From Winogradskyella flava (GTDB lineage Bacteria > Bacteroidota > Bacteroidia > Flavobacteriales > Flavobacteriaceae): a stretch of 64,000 nucleotides of DNA. A model generated the notes under the pieces. It did not search any database, was not told the origin of the DNA, and saw only the letters and a program-made list of their open reading frames with translations. Of the stretch, positions 1-7,340 are shown one piece after another (positions within the stretch are counted from its first letter, which is position 1; each line of letters opens with the position of its first letter). Location: assembly GCF_014243395.1 (NCBI RefSeq), contig NZ_JACLCP010000004.1, positions 62,001 through 126,000 of the forward strand, read 5' to 3'. The position numbers were made by a program, and so were the translations under genes.

Positions 1-1
1 C

Positions 2-409
2 CTTAAATGACCACTCTAATTGTTTTTCTCCAATTAATCTTAATTCATTCTCCATTTTATCTCCAGTTGATGAAAATGAGAGCATGGTTATGGCATCGAG
101 GTCTTCGTTAAATGAAATAATGCCAAAGGCATCATGGATTACTTTTTTAGTTTCAGGGTTTATAGAGTCTTTCGCATGACCCAGTCCATCAATAACAAGA
201 ATTCTATCAGCATTCTTGGATTTGATAATTTCTGATTGGGAGAATTCTTTTTTCTCCCTATTAATAAAAATCCATCCATTACCTTTCCAGGAACCTTTCA
301 TGAAATTAAGTTGGGCAACTGATTTTAATGTGTCTCTAAATGTTTCATTATTTTGGGAATGCCCCAAAAACGTTAACGTTATTAGCAAAGAGAGTAAAAT
401 ATTTTTCAT
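2..409 (-). CDS. Secreted protein of unknown function, 3' part outside the window
   Basis: The minus strand is open from an ATG at 407-409 to the window edge, giving 136 residues of the N-terminal part. The protein begins with a short signal peptide (residues 1-18, ending HSQ) and continues with a segment containing FMKGSWKGNGW. This resembles the start of small secreted lipocalin-like or DUF1579-like proteins of Bacteroidota, which assess no known reaction. The gene lies 64 bases downstream of the AraC regulator on the same strand and could share its transcript. The plus-strand reading frame at 216-440 is only its shadow. Function is not known; the fold assignment is a weak inference. Confidence 0.7.
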   Translation of the reverse strand, partial: MKNILLSLLITLTFLGHSQNNETFRDTLKSVAQLNFMKGSWKGNGWIFINREKKEFSQSEIIKSKNADRILVIDGLGHAKDSINPETKKVIHDAFGIISFNEDLDAITMLSFSSTGDKMENELRLIGEKQLEWSFK

Positions 410-473
410 AATTAAAATTTTAACCAATTTAATTCAATAGTGGATATCAATATTGTAAAATTGCGTCAACATA

Positions 474-1232
474 TCAGATTTTGATTTCCATGGATCTCAG
501 GTAGCTTTCAAAGTCGGTGTGCGTTCTATTCATTCTCTTTTTGAAATCATTAATAAAATGAGATTGATCAAAATAGTTATGCTTAAGGATTGTGTCCAAT
601 TTGTTTTCAGAAGTTTTTAAGAAATCTTCCCAAATTTTTCGCTGCCTAATATTACTCTGGTATTGCCTCATGGTTAGACCAACAACTTGTTTGAATTTTT
701 TTTGAATTACTCGTATTGAATACGGAAGTTCTTCAGTAATCATGGCAACAGATTTCCCTTTTGAAAGCTCTAGACAAATATATTTTATCAAGCTGTTTTG
801 AAGAATTTCGATTTGATTGAACAATTCAAACAATCTCGTTTCAATCACTTTTAGAGTATCTGAGTTTTTTAAATTAGTGTATACTAAATCATTGAAATGA
901 TTTTCAATTTCAGTTGGAGCGGCACAAGTTGTGTTTAATAATTGCATTTTCTTTAGGGTTGGCATTTCAAAGTATATCCATGGGTGTAATCTTATACCCA
1001 GGAATATCGATCCCTTAAAAACAGCTTGTTGAAACTTTTGGGAGTGAGGCCCAAGAATTCTTACACCTTTGTACTGAGGTTTGTTGATTAGTACAATGGA
1101 TATACTGCTATCAGGAATAGTTTCGTGGAGAATTGGTTCTTGCCACTCTTCATTAACTTCTATTTCAAACATCCAAAAATTAAGAATGAAATTCTGTAAG
1201 TTTAGGGAAGGGATATACTCAAAATATTTCAT
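474..1232 (-). CDS. AraC-family transcriptional regulator
   Basis: This 252-residue protein has an N-terminal sensing region typical of AraC proteins with the DUF6597-like domain (PDSSISIVL, and GPHSQKFQ around residue 62). It ends in two helix-turn-helix motifs (about residues 165-245, including YFDQSHFINDFKKR). It is expected to be a cytoplasmic DNA-binding protein that responds to an unidentified signal. It is transcribed away from the exonuclease gene at 1335 and towards the partial secreted protein at 409, a plausible target. A perfect 12-bp palindrome at 1291-1302 lies in the shared upstream region and could be an operator. The ligand cannot be told from sequence. Confidence 0.85.
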   Translation of the reverse strand: MKYFEYIPSLNLQNFILNFWMFEIEVNEEWQEPILHETIPDSSISIVLINKPQYKGVRILGPHSQKFQQAVFKGSIFLGIRLHPWIYFEMPTLKKMQLLNTTCAAPTEIENHFNDLVYTNLKNSDTLKVIETRLFELFNQIEILQNSLIKYICLELSKGKSVAMITEELPYSIRVIQKKFKQVVGLTMRQYQSNIRQRKIWEDFLKTSENKLDTILKHNYFDQSHFINDFKKRMNRTHTDFESYLRSMEIKI

Positions 1233-1290
1233 CTATTAATTATTGCTGATATGCTTAAATATAAGTTTTTGTTTTCTAAACTTATAAAAG

Positions 1291-1302
1291 TAGATTAATC
1301 TA
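1291..1302. promoter_or_regulatory. Perfect 12-bp palindrome between divergent genes
   Basis: TAGATTAATCTA is its own reverse complement and lies between the divergent AraC gene and the exonuclease gene. It is 8 bases upstream of the exonuclease -7 element. Flanking GTAGATT and AATCTAC extend the symmetry loosely. An operator role is inferred from position only. Confidence 0.35.
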
Positions 1303-1310
1303 AATCTACC

Positions 1311-1318
1311 TACCTTTG
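1311..1318 (+). promoter_or_regulatory. Putative -7 promoter element of the exonuclease gene
   Basis: TACCTTTG matches the Bacteroidota -7 consensus TAnnTTTG and lies 17 bases before the ATG at 1335. No clear TTG -33 element is seen at the usual spacing. Confidence 0.5.
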
Positions 1319-1334
1319 CACAAATCAATAACGC

Positions 1335-2111
1335 ATGCAACTCAACCTTAATAAGCCTATCTGTTTTTTTGATCTTGAAACTACTGGCATCAATATATCC
1401 AAAGACAGAATTGTAGAAATTTCAATCCTTAAAGTTCATCCCAATGGAAAGGAGGATACTTATACCAAAAAAGTAAACCCAACAATTCCTATTCCACCAG
1501 AAGTGACAAAAGTTCATGGCATCTCAGATGCTGATGTAGCAGATGCCCCAACGTTTAAGGAAATTTCTAAAGAAGTACATAATTTAATAAAGGATTCTGA
1601 TTTGGGAGGCTTTAATTCTAACCGTTTTGATATTCCATTACTGGCAGAAGAAATGTTGCGCTCCGAGATTGATTTTGATATGAAAAATACACAATCAATT
1701 GATGTCCAGACTATCTTTCATAAAATGGAACAACGTACCTTAAGTGCAGCGTACAAATTCTATTGCGACAAAAACTTAGACGATGCGCATAGTGCAGAAG
1801 CAGATACTAAGGCTACTTATGAAGTTTTAAAAGCGCAACTAGAACGATATGAAGACTTGGAAAACGACACCAAGTTTTTAGCCGAATTTAGTTCTCGTAA
1901 AAAATTTGCTGACTTTGCTGGTTTTCTAATTTTCAACAAAGAAGGTGAAGAGTGTTTCTCTTTTGGTAAGCATAAAGGCAAACGTGTAGTTGATATCATG
2001 GAACAAGAACCAGGTTATTTTGGTTGGTTGCTTAATGCAGACTTTCCTTTGTACACTAAAAAAGTGTTAACTGCGATAAAGTTACGCCAGTTTAATAATA
2101 AATTGGACTAA
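1335..2111 (+). CDS. DEDDh 3'-5' exonuclease with C-terminal DUF3820 domain
   Basis: The 258-residue protein has an RNase T/DnaQ-type exonuclease domain. D13 and E15 sit in FFDLETTG, D99 in NRFDIPLL, and H152 and D157 in HSAEAD, which completes the DEDDh metal-binding set. The fold hydrolyses DNA or RNA from 3' ends. Residues of about 205-250 (FGKHKGKRV onward) form a DUF3820-like module, the same module that occurs alone at 61596. It resembles the proofreading subunit of DNA polymerase III in its domain, but the architecture differs, so the substrate is unknown. The start is supported by a -7 element just upstream. Confidence 0.9.
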   Translation: MQLNLNKPICFFDLETTGINISKDRIVEISILKVHPNGKEDTYTKKVNPTIPIPPEVTKVHGISDADVADAPTFKEISKEVHNLIKDSDLGGFNSNRFDIPLLAEEMLRSEIDFDMKNTQSIDVQTIFHKMEQRTLSAAYKFYCDKNLDDAHSAEADTKATYEVLKAQLERYEDLENDTKFLAEFSSRKKFADFAGFLIFNKEGEECFSFGKHKGKRVVDIMEQEPGYFGWLLNADFPLYTKKVLTAIKLRQFNNKLD

Positions 2112-2112
2112 A

Positions 2113-2137
2113 ATTCCTCCAAAGCAGGAATCTCATT
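2113..2137. repeat. Degenerate REP-like palindromic element
   Basis: ATTCCT (2113-2118) and AGGAAT (2126-2131) form a short hairpin followed by CTCATTA. It resembles the dispersed ATTCCTGC...GCAGGAAT elements seen between genes in marine Bacteroidota. It fills the gap before the next gene. Family assignment is from memory of such repeats and not from a search. Confidence 0.4.
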
Positions 2138-2146
2138 ATTCGCAAG

Positions 2147-3064
2147 ATGAAATTCATTTTTTTATTAATTCCTTTTTTCGTCCTTTCGCAAGAGCATAAA
2201 GCAAGTGGGCTTGTTTTAGATAAAGACACTAAAGCACCAGTTCCTTATGTCAATATTTCAATTTTAAAATCACAAATGGGGACTTCGAGTGATGAAGATG
2301 GTAGTTATTCATTAATCATAAAAAGAGAAGATTTAGAGAAAAAAGTCAAGTTATCATCATTAGGCTATAAGGATACAACATTTGTCGTTTCAGATTTCTT
2401 AAAATTCGATAAAATCGAATTAAGTTCGCTTTCAGAGGAACTTGAGGAAGTAATGATTAAAGAAAATTTTAAAGAGAAATTTTTAGTAATTAACAACGTA
2501 AAGAAAAAGTATATTGTTGGCGGAATAGGCGGATTGAATTACGCTCCTTACATTTTCGCTTTACATTTCCCGTTTAAGAAAGATTATTCAGAAATCGATG
2601 TCATAGATAAGGCTAAAGTCCATTTAAATAAAGTTCATTTTTTGGGAGGAAATCGATCGATGCCATCAAAATTTAGATTCAGGTTGTTTTCTGTTGGTAA
2701 GGATAGTTTGCCAGGCGCTGATTTAATTAAAGAAGATATCATAATAACTACTGTAAAAAATCAACGTGAGGTTGAAATTGATTTGTCAGAATATAATCTA
2801 ACATTTTCAGAAGAAGGTGTTTATGTAGCTATCGAATGGCTCTATATTCCTTTTAATGCTTATGAATATACCTATACTAAAAGAAAAAGTAATAAAAAAT
2901 ATACTGAAATAAGATACGCACCAAGGATATCTTGGCTTAAGCAAAAAGACAAAAAATACCGTTTGGCTCTTTTTACATCAGGACAATGGCTAAATTTTAA
3001 AATGCCTTATATCAAAGAAGATGAGTATATAATCCCAGCTATATCCTTAACTTTGTCAAATTAA
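2147..3064 (+). CDS. Secreted carboxypeptidase-regulatory-like domain protein
   Basis: The 305-residue protein opens with a signal peptide (residues 1-14, ending VLSQ). A CarboxypepD_reg-like beta-sandwich follows at about residues 18-90 (ASGLVLDKDT, PYVNISI, DGSYSL). This is the domain found at the N-termini of many TonB-dependent receptors and surface proteins of Bacteroidota. No receptor plug or barrel follows. The rest, including a GGIGGLNYAPYIFAL stretch, belongs to a conserved but uncharacterised family. It is probably periplasmic or outer-membrane associated. It stands alone between two REP-like elements. Confidence 0.8.
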   Translation: MKFIFLLIPFFVLSQEHKASGLVLDKDTKAPVPYVNISILKSQMGTSSDEDGSYSLIIKREDLEKKVKLSSLGYKDTTFVVSDFLKFDKIELSSLSEELEEVMIKENFKEKFLVINNVKKKYIVGGIGGLNYAPYIFALHFPFKKDYSEIDVIDKAKVHLNKVHFLGGNRSMPSKFRFRLFSVGKDSLPGADLIKEDIIITTVKNQREVEIDLSEYNLTFSEEGVYVAIEWLYIPFNAYEYTYTKRKSNKKYTEIRYAPRISWLKQKDKKYRLALFTSGQWLNFKMPYIKEDEYIIPAISLTLSN

Positions 3065-3068
3065 AAAA

Positions 3069-3145
3069 CGATTGTCATTCCGCACTTGATGAGAAATCCA
3101 TTTTAGAATTAGAAGTTTAATTAATAAGATTCCTGCCTAGGCAGG
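3069..3145. repeat. REP-like element ending in a 14-bp perfect palindrome
   Basis: GATTGTCATTCCGCAC at 3069-3084 and the perfect palindrome CCTGCCTAGGCAGG at 3132-3145 look like the two ends of a dispersed palindromic intergenic repeat of flavobacteria. The palindrome ends 2 bases before the first possible ATG of the FAH gene, so it lies in that gene's translation initiation region. Confidence 0.45.
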
Positions 3146-3153
3146 TAATGCAT

Positions 3154-3765
3154 ATGAAACTCATTTGTATAGGACGTAACTACACCGAACATATTAAGGA
3201 ATTGGAAAATGAAAGGCCTACAGATCCTGTAGTATTTTTAAAACCAGATACCTCGATCCTATTAAAAAAACAACCATTCTTTATTCCAGACTTTTCAGAC
3301 GATATCCATCATGAGGTAGAAGTTTTAGTAAAAATCAAAAAAGTAGGGAAGTATATCGATAAAAAGTTTGCTCATAAATACTATGATGACATCGGTTTGG
3401 GAATAGACTTTACGGCTCGTGATCTCCAGGCCCAATTAAAAGCAAAAAGATTACCATGGGAAAAGGCAAAGGCCTTTGATGGCGCAGCGGTCATTGGGAA
3501 ATGGTTACCTAAATCAAAGTTTCAGGATATAAACAATATAAATTTTCATCTAGAAAAGAATAACGAGATAGTTCAGTCAGGAAATACAACCTTAATGTTG
3601 TGGAAAGTTGATGAAATTATAGAATATGTGTCAAAATATTTTACTTTAAAAATTGGAGATATTATCTTTACAGGAACTCCAGCCGGAGTTGGCAAGGTTG
3701 TTGCAAATGACCAACTAAAAGGATATCTTGAAAACGAGGAAATGTTTTCAATTAAAATTAAATAA
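3154..3765 (+). CDS. Fumarylacetoacetate hydrolase family protein
   Basis: The product is a 203-residue FAH-fold enzyme with the family landmarks CIGRNYTEH at the N-terminus, HHEVEVLVKI with metal-binding acidic residues in the middle, DFTARDLQ, and GTPAGVG near the end. Family members cleave or decarboxylate 2-oxo acids such as acylpyruvates with a divalent metal. The exact substrate is not predictable. I chose the ATG at 3154 (MKLICIG); the ATG at 3148 adds only Met-His. The stop codon is followed immediately by the ATG of the Hpt gene, so the two are probably cotranscribed. Confidence 0.88.
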   Translation: MKLICIGRNYTEHIKELENERPTDPVVFLKPDTSILLKKQPFFIPDFSDDIHHEVEVLVKIKKVGKYIDKKFAHKYYDDIGLGIDFTARDLQAQLKAKRLPWEKAKAFDGAAVIGKWLPKSKFQDINNINFHLEKNNEIVQSGNTTLMLWKVDEIIEYVSKYFTLKIGDIIFTGTPAGVGKVVANDQLKGYLENEEMFSIKIK

Positions 3766-4107
3766 ATGGCAGAATATTATAAATTAGATCTTGTAAGAGA
3801 AATGGCTGACAATGACGAAGATTTCGTAATGGCTTTGGCAGCAGCATTTATCGAAGAAGTTCCGGAGGACGCAGAGCGTTTAAGAACAGCTGTTCCCGCA
3901 GGCGATTTTAAAGAGACGTATCAAGCAGCCCATAAGATGAAACCGACTATCGAATTGTTTGCATTGGATGTTTATGATGAATTAATTGAAGTACAAGATT
4001 GGGGAAAATTCGAACAATCTGATAAAAGCGTAGAAGTCCAACTTCAAAAAGTATTGACTGCCGTAGAGAACGCTACTAGTGAGATTCGTTCAGATTTTGG
4101 TTTATAA
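3766..4107 (+). CDS. Orphan Hpt (histidine phosphotransfer) domain protein
   Basis: This 113-residue acidic, helical protein is a stand-alone HPt domain. H56 in AAHKMKP is the predicted phospho-accepting histidine, and the surrounding helices match the four-helix HPt bundle. Such proteins carry phosphoryl groups between hybrid histidine kinases and response regulators in the cytoplasm. No kinase or receiver gene is adjacent, so its partners are elsewhere. It begins on the base after the FAH stop codon and is therefore probably translationally coupled to a metabolic enzyme. Confidence 0.85.
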   Translation: MAEYYKLDLVREMADNDEDFVMALAAAFIEEVPEDAERLRTAVPAGDFKETYQAAHKMKPTIELFALDVYDELIEVQDWGKFEQSDKSVEVQLQKVLTAVENATSEIRSDFGL

Positions 4108-4109
4108 TT

Positions 4110-5141
4110 TTATTCAATTGCTAGTACTTCTTTAGACATATGCATGGTTACAAGCATATGAGGCATGTCTACAGTCTCAGCAATTTTTAAATCACCAGCT
4201 AAGGAGCACAAGGCATAGGCTTCTTCTTCACCTAAATTGTGCTCATCCATTAAGTAACTTATCATATAAAGCGTAGCTTTTTTTGCAGCACTATCTAGAG
4301 AGGTTCCAAAACCTGTCGTAGCATAATAATCCTTAGTTTCATACTGAGGTTCTTTTATTGACTTATTTTTTATGAGTTCAATTTCGTAAACCACTCTTAG
4401 AGGAACCTCGATAGCGGTTCCACAAACTTCACCTAGTCCTTGAACAGCGTGACCATCTCCTATAGAGAACAAACCACCTTCAACAAATACTGGGAAATAA
4501 ATAGAGGTTCCTTTAGACATATGTGGATCGTCCATATTCCCTCCATTGGCTCTTGGTGGAATGGTAGATAGAAGCTCTGAAGTTGCTGGTGCAACTCCCA
4601 TGACACCAGGGAAAGGATTCAATTTTAATGTTATGGAGTCATTGAATTTAACTTGTGTTTTATCATCCTTTAAATCATAGATTCTTAAGTATTCTCCCCT
4701 AATGGAGTCCGCAACAAAACTAAATCCTGGGTAGATCCCATTCCAGCCCCAATCTCCAACCTCAATTTCATGGAGCGTTACTTTTAAGACATCACCAGGT
4801 TGCGCACCTTCCACAAAAACAGGTCCTGTTAAGGGATGTATAGGTTCAAAATCAAGACTGCTTAAATCTTTGACAGTAGAATTTAAATCAAACTGTTCAT
4901 CACTTGCATCTTCTGTAAACGCTTCAATAATTGCTCCAGATTTAACCGTGAGTATAGGCGGAATAGAGCTACTGAATTTATTATGTGTCTGATCTTTAGT
5001 CAGCGTAAATTCTGGCTTTATAGTTCTGGACTTTGCGTCGTCCTCAACGGTCAAAATATCCTTTTTTTCTTCACATTGATACAATAAACCACAGCAAATG
5101 GAATAACAGAAGAGTGTTTTTAAAATGTTTTTATGAGTCAT
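4110..5141 (-). CDS. Acetamidase/formamidase family lipoprotein
   Basis: The 343-residue protein belongs to the FmdA/AmdA family. Recognisable blocks are TGPVFVEGAQPGD, the HAVQGLGEVCGTAIE segment, and GGNMDDPHMSKGTSIYFPV. Characterised members hydrolyse formamide or short amides to ammonia and acid. The N-terminus (GLLYQC, Cys23) looks like a lipoprotein signal, so this version probably works in the periplasm, whereas the classical enzyme is cytosolic. It is convergent with the Hpt gene, with 2 bases between them. The natural amide is unknown. Confidence 0.87.
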   Translation of the reverse strand: MTHKNILKTLFCYSICCGLLYQCEEKKDILTVEDDAKSRTIKPEFTLTKDQTHNKFSSSIPPILTVKSGAIIEAFTEDASDEQFDLNSTVKDLSSLDFEPIHPLTGPVFVEGAQPGDVLKVTLHEIEVGDWGWNGIYPGFSFVADSIRGEYLRIYDLKDDKTQVKFNDSITLKLNPFPGVMGVAPATSELLSTIPPRANGGNMDDPHMSKGTSIYFPVFVEGGLFSIGDGHAVQGLGEVCGTAIEVPLRVVYEIELIKNKSIKEPQYETKDYYATTGFGTSLDSAAKKATLYMISYLMDEHNLGEEEAYALCSLAGDLKIAETVDMPHMLVTMHMSKEVLAIE

Positions 5142-5202
5142 GATTGGTCAAAATTTTCAATAAAGTTTCTTTAAAATTAATAAATTAACTTTTCAATAGC
5201 CT

Positions 5203-5210
5203 TAACTTTG
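5203..5210 (+). promoter_or_regulatory. Putative -7 promoter element of cinA
   Basis: TAACTTTG matches TAnnTTTG and lies 25 bases upstream of the TTG start of cinA at 5236. The short leader it implies supports that start. Confidence 0.45.
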
Positions 5211-5235
5211 TTCTAATCATTTTATAAATCGACTT

Positions 5236-6483
5236 TTGACAGCAGAAATTATAACGATTGGCGATGAAATTCTTATAGGCCAAATCGTAGACACCAACTC
5301 AGCATTTTTAGGAAAAGTACTCAATAAGATAGGTGTATCCATCTATCAAATCACCTCTGTGCAGGATGATAAAGCGCACATTCTTAAATCTCTACAAGAG
5401 GCTGAAGACAATGCAGATATTATTATTATAACTGGCGGTTTAGGACCAACCAAGGACGACATTACCAAGCATACCATTTGTGAATACTTCAACGATACCC
5501 TGGTTGAAGACAAAGCGGTTTTAGCTCATGTTGAACATTTATTTTCAAAATACATTAGCACGCCTATTTCAGATTTAAACCGTCAACAATCCCTCGTGCC
5601 AAGTAAGGCTAAGGTTTTGATGAATCAATATGGTACTGCTCCGGGTATGTGGTTAGAGAAAAGCGGAAAAGTATTTGTATCACTTCCAGGTGTTCCTTAT
5701 GAGATGAAAGCGTTGATTACGAATAAGGTAATTCCTTTATTGAGGGAAAAATATCACTTCCCATTCATTAGGCATAAAACGCTTTTAACTTACGGTTTGG
5801 GAGAAAGTGCTATTGCCAATAGGATTGAGGATTGGCAAGATGCATTACCAGACTTTATTAAATTGGCGTATTTACCAAATTTAGGTAAGGTGCGGTTGCG
5901 TTTGTCGGGTAAGTCTGTGGATAAGACTTTATTGGAATCAGAGATTGACAAACAAATAGCACTACTCCTTCCACAAATCGAAGATATATTTGTAGGTTTT
6001 GAAGACGATGGATCTATTGAGGCCATATTAGGAAAACAATTAGGCTCACTAGGAAAAACAATAGCTATTGCAGAAAGTTGTACTGGAGGGCAAATAGCAA
6101 AAGCGATTACAACCAATGCTGGTGCTTCAAAGTATTTTAAAGGTAGCGTCGTGAGTTATGCTACGAAATCGAAGATTAATATTTTAGGAGTTTCTGAGGA
6201 TGCTATTGATTCACATTCGGTTGTAAGTAAAGAAGTCGCTGAGTCTATGGCCATAAATGTTAGAAAATTGTTTAATTCGGATTATGGGTTAAGTACTACA
6301 GGGAATGCTGGGCCATCAAAGGGTGATTCGGATGCTGAGGTGGGAACCGTATGGATTGCTATTGCTACTGAGAACGAAGTGTATTCAGAAGTTTTTAATT
6401 TTGGTAATCATCGTGATAAAGTCATTATGAAAGCCACAAATAAAGCTTTTGAAATGCTTCAGAAAGAAATTTTGAAAAAGTAG
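5236..6483 (+). CDS. cinA: CinA-family nicotinamide-nucleotide amidohydrolase
   Basis: The 415-residue protein has the two classical CinA domains. The N-terminal MoCF-like pyrophosphatase domain shows AEIITIGDEILIG and ITGGLGPTKDD. The C-terminal PncC domain shows AESCTGGQIA, and GNAGP. The enzyme deamidates NMN to nicotinic acid mononucleotide in pyridine nucleotide salvage, and the N-terminal domain may cleave ADP-ribose. The only in-frame start that preserves the family N-terminus is TTG at 5236; no ATG or GTG is available nearby. It has its own promoter and precedes rpmB. Confidence 0.95.
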   Translation: MTAEIITIGDEILIGQIVDTNSAFLGKVLNKIGVSIYQITSVQDDKAHILKSLQEAEDNADIIIITGGLGPTKDDITKHTICEYFNDTLVEDKAVLAHVEHLFSKYISTPISDLNRQQSLVPSKAKVLMNQYGTAPGMWLEKSGKVFVSLPGVPYEMKALITNKVIPLLREKYHFPFIRHKTLLTYGLGESAIANRIEDWQDALPDFIKLAYLPNLGKVRLRLSGKSVDKTLLESEIDKQIALLLPQIEDIFVGFEDDGSIEAILGKQLGSLGKTIAIAESCTGGQIAKAITTNAGASKYFKGSVVSYATKSKINILGVSEDAIDSHSVVSKEVAESMAINVRKLFNSDYGLSTTGNAGPSKGDSDAEVGTVWIAIATENEVYSEVFNFGNHRDKVIMKATNKAFEMLQKEILKK

Positions 6484-6493
6484 GATTTAAGTT

Positions 6494-6523
6494 TTGCCAA
6501 ACTTTAATTATTTCTTAAATTTG
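6494..6523 (+). promoter_or_regulatory. rpmB promoter (-33 TTG, -7 TAAATTTG)
   Basis: TTG at 6494-6496 and TAAATTTG at 6516-6523 are separated by 19 bases, which fits the Bacteroidota -33/-7 promoter pattern. It is the best promoter match noticed in the window and implies a leader of about 65-70 bases before rpmB. Confidence 0.7.
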
Positions 6524-6527
6524 CACC

Positions 6528-6567
6528 CTGTTTTAAAATATCCATCTTTGGGATGAAGTACAAACAG
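6528..6567 (+). promoter_or_regulatory. Possible structured leader of the rpmB operon
   Basis: CTGTTT (6528-6533) can pair with AAACAG (6562-6567). Inside it, ATCC (6540-6543) can pair with GGAT (6551-6554). This gives a two-tier hairpin 30 bases upstream of rpmB. Ribosomal protein leaders often carry autoregulatory structures, but this role is only inferred here. Confidence 0.35.
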
Positions 6568-6597
6568 AAAAATTAATAGACCTAAAGAAAGAATACA

Positions 6598-6834
6598 ATG
6601 TCAAGAGTTTGTGAACTTACTGGGAAAAAAGCAATGGTTGGAAACAATGTTTCACACGCCATGAATAAAACTAAACGCAAGTTTAATGCTAACTTGGTTA
6701 AAAAACGTTTTTTCATTCCTGAAGAAGATAAGTGGGTAACATTAAAAGTTTCTACATCTGCATTAAAGACTATCAATAAAATTGGTATTAGTGCAATGTT
6801 AAAGGAAGCTAGAGCAAAAGGATTTTACAAATAA
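6598..6834 (+). CDS. rpmB: 50S ribosomal protein L28
   Basis: The 78-residue basic protein matches L28 throughout, with SRVCELTGKKAMVGNNVSHA at the start and KVSTSALKTINKIG near the end. L28 is a structural protein of the large ribosomal subunit. The gene heads a tight cluster with rpmG, the DUF4295 gene and ftsY, which is the usual order in Bacteroidota. Confidence 0.98.
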   Translation: MSRVCELTGKKAMVGNNVSHAMNKTKRKFNANLVKKRFFIPEEDKWVTLKVSTSALKTINKIGISAMLKEARAKGFYK

Positions 6835-6859
6835 TAGCTTAGGCTAAAGTCAATTTACA

Positions 6860-7042
6860 ATGGCAAAAAAAGGAAATAGAATACAAGTTATCTTAGAGTG
6901 CACAGAGCACAAAGCTTCTGGACAACCAGGAACTTCAAGATATATTACTACAAAGAACAAGAAGAATACGCCAGATAGAATGGAGATTAAAAAGTTTAAT
7001 CCAATCCTTAAGCGTATGACAGTACATAAAGAGATAAAATAA
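6860..7042 (+). CDS. rpmG: 50S ribosomal protein L33
   Basis: The 60-residue protein matches bacterial L33 ([16 protein letters not shown], then [11 protein letters not shown] and NPILKR). Only one Cys is visible, so this is the form without the CxxC zinc pairs. It is 25 bases downstream of rpmB and 6 bases upstream of the DUF4295 gene, in the same operon. Confidence 0.98.
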   Translation: MAKKGNRIQVILECTEHKASGQPGTSRYITTKNKKNTPDRMEIKKFNPILKRMTVHKEIK

Positions 7043-7048
7043 TAAATC

Positions 7049-7201
7049 ATGGCAAAGAAATCAGTAGCGTCTTTACAGACAGGATCAAAGCGTTTGACAA
7101 AAGCTATTAAAATGGTGAAATCACCAAAAACTGGAGCCTACATGTTTGTAGAGTCAGTTATGGCGCCAGAATTTGTCAATGACTTTTTAAACAAAAAATA
7201 A
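7049..7201 (+). CDS. DUF4295 family small protein
   Basis: A 50-residue frame begins MAKKSVASLQTGSKRLTKAI and ends with NDFLNKK. It matches the DUF4295 family, which in Bacteroidota lies between rpmG and ftsY. Its basic composition and constant linkage to ribosomal protein genes suggest a ribosome-associated role, but none is established here. It is the last gene before a strong terminator at 7226-7255. Confidence 0.93.
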   Translation: MAKKSVASLQTGSKRLTKAIKMVKSPKTGAYMFVESVMAPEFVNDFLNKK

Positions 7202-7225
7202 GCTACATTTATATGTAGATTTATG

Positions 7226-7255
7226 AAACTGCTTTCATTTGAAAGCAGTTTTTTT
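7226..7255 (+). terminator. Rho-independent terminator of the rpmB-rpmG-DUF4295 operon
   Basis: AAACTGCTTTC (7226-7236) and GAAAGCAGTTT (7241-7251) form an 11-bp stem with an ATTT loop, followed by a T run to 7255. Confidence 0.85.
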
Positions 7256-7340
7256 ATGGCTATATTTGGATGCTAACATGACAACTTAGCAGCTAACCAA
7301 TTGGGCAAGGTTCTTGTACTTAGCCAACCAAATAAGTAAT

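Noticed and set aside
216..440. Plus-strand open frame of 74 codons
   Set aside because: It is the shadow of the partial minus-strand gene that ends at 409, which has a signal peptide and family-like sequence.
7203..7218. Small hairpin CTACAT/ATGTAG after the DUF4295 gene
   Set aside because: There is no T run after it; the real terminator is the 11-bp stem at 7226.
7314..7340. TTG start of ftsY at 7314
   Set aside because: The family N-terminus (MSFFKKIF) starts at the ATG at 7341.
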